A DNA stretch of 38,026 nt, from positions 1 through 38,026 of the forward strand of contig DAIDLJ010000003.1 in NCBI GenBank assembly GCA_027449585.1, in the 5' to 3' direction. This document shows positions 32,618 to 38,026 of this stretch, in pieces. Within the stretch, counting starts at the first letter, position 1. The number at the start of each line of letters is the position of its first letter. Under the pieces are notes generated by a model. The model searched no databases. It was given only the letters and a program-made list of their open reading frames with translations, and was not told where the DNA came from. The translations under genes and the position numbers were made by a program. This stretch comes from Microcaldota archaeon (GTDB lineage: Archaea; Micrarchaeota; Micrarchaeia; Micrarchaeales; CABMGC01).

Positions 32618-33199
32618 ATGGTTGAGTTAGAGCAGAGAAGGGAGAATCTGGAGGAGCACGCAATAGTGCTGGACTTCCTACCTACAGGAAGATCCTCCAG
32701 TGCAAGGTCCGAGCCGCTGGTTCAGATGATAGGCGAGGAGAAGTTCACGCTGCTTGAGGCTGTTCCAAAGGTCCCGGAGATAAAGATAGGGGAGAAGGTC
32801 TACATAGGAAAAGGGGAGAGGGACAAGATCGCGATAATAAAGGGTAGGCTTGCATACAACGACCTCACCGAAGTCTCGAAGAACGAGCTCCATACGGCAA
32901 TAACGAATGTGATAAGGGGCAATGAGAAGAAGTTCGTTGGCATATTCAATAGCGCAGGTCCGCTCAACATAAGGATGCACTCGCTAGAGCTGCTGCCTGG
33001 TGTCGGCAAGAAGCATCTGGCCGCCATACTCGATGCGCGTGACGAGAAGCCTTTCGAGAGCTTCGAGGACATAGCAAAGAGGGTGGCTCTTCTGCAGGAT
33101 CCTGTCAAGCTGCTCACCGAAAGGGTAATACTTGAGCTCAAGGGAGAGTCGAGATTCTACATACTTACAAAGATGCCGGCTAGGGAGCATCAATTCTAA
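32618..33199 (+). CDS. DUF655 family protein (archaeal, HhH-containing)
   Basis: 193 residues. It has an OB-like N-terminal region (HAIVLDFLPTGR, then GEKVYIGKGER) and a C-terminal helix-hairpin-helix (LELLPGVGKKHLAAILDAR). DUF655 is nearly always next to rpoF in archaea and is thought to bind nucleic acid; no exact role is known to me. ATG 32618 is preferred to TTG 32606 because homologues begin with short polar residues and GGGTG lies 5-10 bases upstream. Confidence 0.9.
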   Translation: MVELEQRRENLEEHAIVLDFLPTGRSSSARSEPLVQMIGEEKFTLLEAVPKVPEIKIGEKVYIGKGERDKIAIIKGRLAYNDLTEVSKNELHTAITNVIRGNEKKFVGIFNSAGPLNIRMHSLELLPGVGKKHLAAILDARDEKPFESFEDIAKRVALLQDPVKLLTERVILELKGESRFYILTKMPAREHQF

Positions 33200-33229
33200 T
33201 TGTAATATTTGAAAAATTAGCAGCAGCGC

Positions 33230-33517
33230 TTAGGCCTTCTCAAGATGCGCCTGGGGCACTATTATCTTGACGGACTTTGACTTTGACGTGGGAACAAGCA
33301 CAACATAGGCGTCCCCCCTCTTCTCTATGACAGTGCCGACCCTTCCCTTGTACCTTGGATGAGGTATGTTCTTCATGTTGCCCTTTGGAAGTATCAGCGC
33401 GCGCTCGCCTATCTGGAAGTTCTTTATGAGCGTAGTTATTCCCATCCTTGAGAGTCGGTGATGCCTGGCAAGTTGCCTTGTTCTTCCGACGAAGAGACCG
33501 TGAGATCTTTGTGACAT
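33230..33517 (-). CDS. rpl21e: Large-subunit ribosomal protein eL21
   Basis: 95 residues from ATG 33517. MSQRSHGLFVGRTRQL, then IGERALILPKG, IPHPRYKGRVGTVIEKRGDAY, VPQAHLEKA match archaeal eL21. It is usually found upstream of rpoF on the same strand; here it lies downstream and points the other way. A 20-base inverted repeat sits just before its start. Confidence 0.93.
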   Translation of the reverse strand: MSQRSHGLFVGRTRQLARHHRLSRMGITTLIKNFQIGERALILPKGNMKNIPHPRYKGRVGTVIEKRGDAYVVLVPTSKSKSVKIIVPQAHLEKA

Positions 33518-33530
33518 GCAAATCAGCAAC

Positions 33531-33550
33531 GCTAATTAATCGTAATTAGC
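33531..33550. promoter_or_regulatory. Inverted repeat in the eL21/TBP divergent promoter
   Basis: Arms GCTAATTA (33531-33538) and TAATTAGC (33543-33550) with a 4-base spacer form a perfect inverted repeat 14 bases upstream of the eL21 ATG. It overlaps the expected core promoter of eL21, and the TBP-like gene's TATA (ATATAAATAC, 33571-33580) lies on its other side. Possibly an operator for either gene. Seen directly; role inferred. Confidence 0.55.
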
Positions 33551-33613
33551 AAATACTTGTCCATATCAATATATAAATACCTTTCCAGTAGATATCTTTA
33601 AATAGTGGTAAAG

Positions 33614-33967
33614 ATGGCTAATACGAACTTTGCAAAGACCAAGTCGGGTAAGAGGGTTGAACTGAATACTAAATTCAAGATAGAAAACATAGTTGCAAGC
33701 GCAGATTTGGGGGTCGAACTTGATCTCTATGGCATAGCAAAGGCCTCGCCTGACGTCGATTACGAGCCGGAGCAGTTCCCTGGAGCCATCTGCAAGATAC
33801 ACGAGCCCAAGACCGCGCTGCTTCTCTTCAAGAATGGCAAGATAATCTGCACTGGGGCAAAAACCGAGGCAGACATCAAGAGAGCAATAGACCAGGTCAT
33901 AAAGATAGTAAAGAACTACATACTTGAGGCGAAGGAGAAGCCTGTCGAAGTGAAGGGCAAGAAGTAA
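33614..33967 (+). CDS. TATA-binding protein with a single repeat
   Basis: 117 residues from ATG 33614 (GTG 33605 is also open). Residues 20-100 are one complete TBP repeat: FKIENIVASADLGVELDL, DYEPEQFPG, KTALLLFKNGKIICTGAK, DIKRAIDQVI. Both DNA-kinking Phe positions are kept (F55 and F72). Standard archaeal TBP has two such repeats in about 180 residues; here only one, with a basic 15-residue tail. Following DNA encodes the convergent DedA gene, so the second half is not lost to a frameshift. It could bind as a homodimer, or be an accessory to a full TBP elsewhere. Confidence 0.88.
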   Translation: MANTNFAKTKSGKRVELNTKFKIENIVASADLGVELDLYGIAKASPDVDYEPEQFPGAICKIHEPKTALLLFKNGKIICTGAKTEADIKRAIDQVIKIVKNYILEAKEKPVEVKGKK

Positions 33968-34591
33968 TCAGCCCTTTATTCTTTTCATTCCTGCCTTGTA
34001 CACGAAGTAGAGCACTACGGCAAAGAGGGCTAGGACTGCGAACATCACCTGGATGTTTGTTATCGAAAGTGCATAGTATCCGAATACTATCAGCGCAGTA
34101 TTCCATATGAGTGCGCCTATAAGCGAGTAGAGATAGAAGTCCTTTAGGTTCATCTTGGCAAACCCTGCCGGGAAGCTTATCAAGCCCCTTACCACTGGGA
34201 GCATCCTTGATACGAACACCGTGAATGCGCCGTTCTTTGCAAACCATCCGCTAAAAGCCTCAAGCGATGACCTATTTATTCTGAAGGTGCGCAGGTGCCT
34301 GTAAACGACGTCCTTCTCTATGAAATAGGCTATCCAATAGTCCACTGATATTCCTATGGCCGTGCCAACCATTGATGCAACTATTGCAATTATCATGTTT
34401 AGGTTTCCGGTGCGCACAAAGTGGCCTGCGAGTGGAAGTATGACCTCGCTTGGCAGGGGAAGCGACGCGGACTCAAGCGCCATAAGGACGATTATTGCCA
34501 AGTAATCGTAGAGAGACATAAAGGCACTTATCGTTGAATATGTGCCTGAGAGTATGTTCACCATCGCACTTGAGATCGATAATATCAGCAT
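33968..34591 (-). CDS. DedA/VTT-domain membrane protein
   Basis: 207 residues, four to six membrane helices. SLPLPSEVILPLAGH near residue 45 and SRMLPVVRGLISFPAGFAKM near residue 130 are the two signature blocks of the DedA (SNARE-associated/VTT) family, implicated in lipid flipping and membrane homeostasis. ATG 34591 is about 26 bases from the TATA-like CATAATATAAAG, consistent with a leaderless mRNA. It converges on the TBP-like gene with abutting stop codons. Confidence 0.92.
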   Translation of the reverse strand: MLILSISSAMVNILSGTYSTISAFMSLYDYLAIIVLMALESASLPLPSEVILPLAGHFVRTGNLNMIIAIVASMVGTAIGISVDYWIAYFIEKDVVYRHLRTFRINRSSLEAFSGWFAKNGAFTVFVSRMLPVVRGLISFPAGFAKMNLKDFYLYSLIGALIWNTALIVFGYYALSITNIQVMFAVLALFAVVLYFVYKAGMKRIKG

Positions 34592-34642
34592 GCAAAGACC
34601 TTATGCTCAGCAAATCTTTATATTATGTGCAATGGGCTTTGG

Positions 34643-35989
34643 TTATTCTATGTATTGCAGCGTGTTAGTGCTCCCTGCATGGTTTGGTGAGCCTGATACT
34701 ACTATGTACCTCTTTATCCCGCGACTTGCTGCAACCTCCTTTACAAGGCGCAGCATCTTGTCAACGCTGCCATACCCCCTTATCTCTCCGCTGCGCACGC
34801 CGTAGAACATGTTAAGCATTCTCCTCACCTTTGGAGACCTGCTCAGGGCTATTATGTTTGAACTCGGCCTTAGGGCTGAGAGCTTCATGGCCGTGCTGCC
34901 GGTCTGCGTAGGCGCAAATATGCAATCGGTCTTGTAGTTGTCGGCTATCTCTGCGGCTGCGAATGTGATGCTGTCGCTTATCCCGCCGATCTTAAAGCTC
35001 TGATTCCTGCTTGACATCTCCTCGGCGCCCTTCGCCGTGGCTGCAAGAGTCCTTACGGCCTCGACCGGATAGCTGCCTACGGCAGTCTCTTCGCTGAGCA
35101 TTACGCAGTCCGCGCCGCCCATTACCGCGCCTGCTATGTCGTTGACCTCTGCGCGCGTGGGCATTGGGCTATTGACCATACTTGCAAGCATCTGCGTTGC
35201 CACTATGACTGGCTTGTGGTGCTTCATTGATGAGCGTATTATCTTCGCCTGGGCTATTGGAATCCTCTCTACAGGTATCTCAAATGCAAGGTCTCCCCTT
35301 GCGACCATTATGCCATCGGCCTGCGCGGCTATCTCATCGATGTTCTTCACGGCTTCGGCGCGCTCTATCTTGGCCACTATGAACAGCTCTCCGGCCGCCT
35401 TCCTCATCCTAAGTATGTTTTCAGCCGACCTGACAAATGAGAGGCCTATAAAGTCGAAATTGTTTTTCTTGGCAAACTTTGCAAGCTTCACATCCTCTGG
35501 CGTTGGTGGTGCCGCAGTGACATTTCCGTTTCTTATGTTTATGCCCTTCCTGCTCTGCAGCATGCCAGAATTCATGGCCCTGCATATTATGTCGCCTTTA
35601 CTGAGCTTCTTTATGCTAAAACTCATGTATCCGTCCCCTATTGATATGCTAGAACCGGTTGTAAGATAAGGGTAAATATCATGGTCCAGTGGAATCCGTC
35701 CCTCGGAAGGCCTGCCGTACCTGAAAGTCACGGTCTCTCCCTTCTTGACGCTTATCTCCTTCTCCAGAGAGCCAAGCCTTATCTTGGGGCCGGGAAGGTC
35801 TGCAAGAAGTGAGACCTCCTTGCCTTGAATCCTTGATACGCTAAGTATGTTATCGACAGCATCAAGCCAGGACTCCGTGCTTCCATGTGAAAAGTTTATA
35901 CGGAATACGTCTACGTGAGGGACGATCTTTGAAAGCACAGGCCTGCGCTCTATCCCTGGCCCGTAGGTGGCGATTATTTTTGTCTTCAT
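34643..35989 (-). CDS. pyk: Pyruvate kinase
   Basis: 448 residues. The enzyme makes ATP and pyruvate from phosphoenolpyruvate in the last step of glycolysis. Seen: FRINFSHGS, DLPGPKIRLG, the catalytic Lys block FIVAKIERAEAV, MVARGDLAFEIP and the metal/substrate motif ATQMLASMVNSPMPTRAEVND. It is slightly shorter than most. TATA-like ATTTAAAAAC (36023-36032) is about 35-45 bases before the ATG. Together with ApgM, it supports a functional lower glycolytic pathway. Confidence 0.96.
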   Translation of the reverse strand: MKTKIIATYGPGIERRPVLSKIVPHVDVFRINFSHGSTESWLDAVDNILSVSRIQGKEVSLLADLPGPKIRLGSLEKEISVKKGETVTFRYGRPSEGRIPLDHDIYPYLTTGSSISIGDGYMSFSIKKLSKGDIICRAMNSGMLQSRKGINIRNGNVTAAPPTPEDVKLAKFAKKNNFDFIGLSFVRSAENILRMRKAAGELFIVAKIERAEAVKNIDEIAAQADGIMVARGDLAFEIPVERIPIAQAKIIRSSMKHHKPVIVATQMLASMVNSPMPTRAEVNDIAGAVMGGADCVMLSEETAVGSYPVEAVRTLAATAKGAEEMSSRNQSFKIGGISDSITFAAAEIADNYKTDCIFAPTQTGSTAMKLSALRPSSNIIALSRSPKVRRMLNMFYGVRSGEIRGYGSVDKMLRLVKEVAASRGIKRYIVVSGSPNHAGSTNTLQYIE

Positions 35990-36060
35990 GGAATCGAACG
36001 TTCAGATATTGAAAAGGAATATTTAAAAACAAGCAGAGCGGGTTTGACATTTGATGTAGA

Positions 36061-36600
36061 TCAGTATATTATCAGGGATGATATCCGGTGGCTTCCCAGC
36101 CTGAGGCGCCCTTTTAGGGCGGAGAGTTCGACTATGAAGGCAAAGCCAGCAACATTTGCGCCAAGGCTCGTTATCAGGTCTGCAGCGGTGCTTGCGGTGC
36201 CTCCTGTGGCAAGGAGATCGTCGACGACAAGGACGTTGCTCCCCTTCTCCACCGAGTCCTTGTGGATCTCTATTGTCTCAGCGCCATATTCCAGCGTATA
36301 GGTCTTGCCGATCTTGTCGAACGGCAGCTTGCCCTTCTTCCTTATCGGTATGAACCCCTTTCCAAGCTTGTATGCCAGGGCGGATGCAATTATGAAACCC
36401 CTTGCTTCTATCCCAGATATGTAATCAAAGCGGTAATCGGATATGGAGTCCGCAAGCATGTCTATTGATTTCGAGAATGCGTCGCCGTCCTTGAGCAGGG
36501 GCGTTATGTCCCTGAATGTTATTCCCGGCTTTGGATAATTAGGTATTGCCCGTATCCTTGAGCCTATCACTGATTGCGCATCGTAGGTTTTATCAGGCAT
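36061..36600 (-). CDS. apt: Adenine phosphoribosyltransferase
   Basis: 179 residues. It converts adenine and PRPP to AMP in purine salvage. The PRPP loop is VLVVDDLLATGGTA, preceded by GIEARGFIIASALAYKLG and PIRKKGKLP; the N-terminus has NYPKPGITFRDITPLL, all typical of Apt. The ATG at 36600 lies about 29 bases from the TATA-like AGTTATAAATAA, consistent with a leaderless mRNA. Purine salvage suits an organism with limited biosynthesis, though this is not shown here. Confidence 0.95.
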   Translation of the reverse strand: MPDKTYDAQSVIGSRIRAIPNYPKPGITFRDITPLLKDGDAFSKSIDMLADSISDYRFDYISGIEARGFIIASALAYKLGKGFIPIRKKGKLPFDKIGKTYTLEYGAETIEIHKDSVEKGSNVLVVDDLLATGGTASTAADLITSLGANVAGFAFIVELSALKGRLRLGSHRISSLIIY

Positions 36601-36760
36601 AGGATTAGCTTTTGATTAAAGATTATTTATAACTTTCTAATTCCTTCCAATTCTCCGATCCCCTTATAAATTTCCAGTGCGTTGGTGTGCGGCAATAGCC
36701 GATGCACATCTGCCTGTTATAAATACATTTTATGAGTTGTATGGCTTGAAGGTCTTTCCC

Positions 36761-38002
36761 ATGAAGCTCTTATTCGTGATACTTGACGGCGCTGCGGACA
36801 GGGCAGATGATGCACTTGGAGGGCTGACTCCGCTTCAGGCGGCAAAAATGCCGAATTTGAGGCAGCTGGCATCCGGGTCGGTCAAGGGCATAATGAACCC
36901 GATAGGACAGGGAATAGCGCCAGAGTCCGATGCCGCGGTATTCTCGATACTTGGATATGAGATGTCTTCCTACACCGGAAGAGGGCCGCTCGAGGCTTTT
37001 GGGGCAGGTTTGAAGGTGACGGAGAGGTCGGTTGCATTCAGATGCAATTTTGCAACGATAAACCAAAGCAGGGAGATAATCGACAGGCGCGCAGGCAGGA
37101 TAGACACCCGCGATGCCAAGTCACTGCAGAAGGAGATATCTGAAATAGACCTTGGGATTGAGGGAGTACGATTCAGGTTCAAGTCTACTGTCGGACATAG
37201 GGGAGTGTGCGTATTTTACAGCAGGAGAAAGGATCTATCTTCAAACGTCTCAAATGCAGATATAGGATACGTTAGGAAAGGCAGCATATCGGTAGCCGAA
37301 GAGGCCTCCAGCAAGTTGCTGCCAAAAGTGGTCGCGCTCGACGATTCGAAGGCTGCAGCAAACACTGCAATGATAGTTAACACTTTCATAGACAAGGCTA
37401 TCGAGAAGCTCTCCGGCTCGCAGACCAACGCAGCGAGGGAAAGTGCGGGGCTGCTTAAAGCAAATGCCATACTCTTAAGAGACGCGGGCATGGGGCTGCC
37501 GTCGGTTAAGACGTTCGAGGAGAAGACCGGACTCAACTCCGCATTCCTTGCGGAGATGCCTGTCGAGATGGGCATAGCAAAAGCACTAGGCATGGATCCT
37601 ATAAAAATAAGTAAGATAAAGAACAGGAAGAGGAGATATAGGGCAATGGCCCAGCTGGTAAACGAAAACGCTGGCAGATATGATTTCATATACGTCCACA
37701 TAAAGGGTCCGGATGAGCCAGGGCACGACGGCGATGCCAAGCTCAAGAAAAGGATACTTGAAGAGATAGACGAAGGATTCTTTGCAGGAATAAAGGACCT
37801 CAAGACAGACTTGTGTGTCACGTGCGATCACTCTACGCCGTGCCAAATTAAGGCGCATTCTTCGGATCCTGTTCCGGTTATGCTTAGGCGGCAAAATTCA
37901 AATAAGCATGACGAGATGCAATTTGATGAATCGATAGACGGACTTGGGAGCCTTGGTGTCATGGACGGAAACGAGCTTGTCGACAGGATATTGAAGAGAT
38001 AA
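36761..38002 (+). CDS. apgM: 2,3-bisphosphoglycerate-independent phosphoglycerate mutase, archaeal type
   Basis: 413 residues. It interconverts 3- and 2-phosphoglycerate. Alkaline-phosphatase superfamily features: VILDGAADR at the N-terminus, the nucleophile Ser in APESDAAVFSILGY, HIKGPDEPGHDGD, and CDHSTP near the C-terminus for metal binding. It matches archaeal ApgM rather than bacterial GpmI. ATG 36761 is chosen because the family begins at this Met; AAGG lies just upstream and a TATA-like TTATAAATAC (36717-36726) about 35-45 bases before. The frame is open 28 codons further upstream. Confidence 0.95.
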   Translation: MKLLFVILDGAADRADDALGGLTPLQAAKMPNLRQLASGSVKGIMNPIGQGIAPESDAAVFSILGYEMSSYTGRGPLEAFGAGLKVTERSVAFRCNFATINQSREIIDRRAGRIDTRDAKSLQKEISEIDLGIEGVRFRFKSTVGHRGVCVFYSRRKDLSSNVSNADIGYVRKGSISVAEEASSKLLPKVVALDDSKAAANTAMIVNTFIDKAIEKLSGSQTNAARESAGLLKANAILLRDAGMGLPSVKTFEEKTGLNSAFLAEMPVEMGIAKALGMDPIKISKIKNRKRRYRAMAQLVNENAGRYDFIYVHIKGPDEPGHDGDAKLKKRILEEIDEGFFAGIKDLKTDLCVTCDHSTPCQIKAHSSDPVPVMLRRQNSNKHDEMQFDESIDGLGSLGVMDGNELVDRILKR

Positions 38003-38026
38003 GATAGAATATTGAAGGGATAAAAT

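Noticed and set aside
33518..33529. Four extra codons at the eL21 N-terminus from a TTG
   Set aside because: eL21 begins with M-x-x-R-S-H-G, which fits the ATG at 33517.
36677..36760. Upstream extension of the ApgM frame
   Set aside because: The family starts at MKLLFVILDG, and the extension covers the likely TATA box.
36660..36760. Possible small RNA between apt and apgM with a second TATA-like element and a hairpin near 36690-36712
   Set aside because: The hairpin has only 4 + 3 pairs with mismatches between; no RNA family is recognisable.

Overview
This window comes from an archaeal genome. It encodes a TATA-binding protein family member, RNA polymerase subunit F (Rpb4), ribosomal proteins eS26 and eL21, aEF1-beta, a Sec61-beta/SecG, DUF655, archaeal-type phosphoglycerate mutase, an archaeal Rad50 and PolX. 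Most transcription units have a TATA-like element about 25-30 bases before the first codon. Tight packing, short proteins, many orphan genes and three tRNA genes fit a small-genome DPANN-type archaeon, perhaps Micrarchaeota-like. That placement is inference; nothing here fixes the lineage.

Layout. 1-4.5 kb: the tail of an unknown gene, a MinD/ParA ATPase, tRNA-Leu(CAG), a YchF/Obg-type GTPase, a four-helix membrane protein, SecG and an AbrB-winged-helix protein. 4.5-8.5 kb: a same-strand run of NAD(P)H-hydrate dehydratase, HD phosphohydrolase and ArgRS. 8.6-10.7 kb: three tandem paralogues of an unrecognised family. 10.8-14.2 kb: eS26 plus a B-box-like membrane protein, divergent from an RpiB-fold pseudoenzyme, a COG2522-like regulator and glutamate dehydrogenase. 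14.2-17.1 kb: a MoxR/RavA-type AAA+ ATPase and its VWA partner. 17.1-22.8 kb: PolX divergent from FtsZ, which converges on Rad50, then aEF1-beta with a small zinc-ribbon gene. 22.9-28.4 kb is the most accessory stretch: two tRNA-Arg genes, DUF1861, an Sm-like protein, a cysteine-less DsbA-like secreted protein, a 2H phosphodiesterase, a cupin, and a whole plus a truncated GNAT. 28.5-32.1 kb: an ACT protein and an ANK-ANK-MoxR run. 32.2-38 kb: RpoF-DUF655, eL21, a single-repeat TBP, DedA, pyruvate kinase, Apt and ApgM.

Themes. First genes of units look leaderless (TATA to start about 25-35 bases, with many TTG/GTG starts), while internal genes carry a GGTG-type Shine-Dalgarno. Convergent genes often abut with no spacer. 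Pyruvate kinase and ApgM give the lower end of glycolysis. The MoxR-VWA operon and the ankyrin operon share a nearly identical 24-base promoter block at the same distance from their start codons, which suggests co-regulation.

The most notable points are the TBP with only one of the usual two repeats, the shared promoter block, the three-gene paralogue array, the degraded RpiB-fold protein and several well-formed inverted repeats at promoters. I saw no CRISPR array, insertion sequence, rRNA or phage module.
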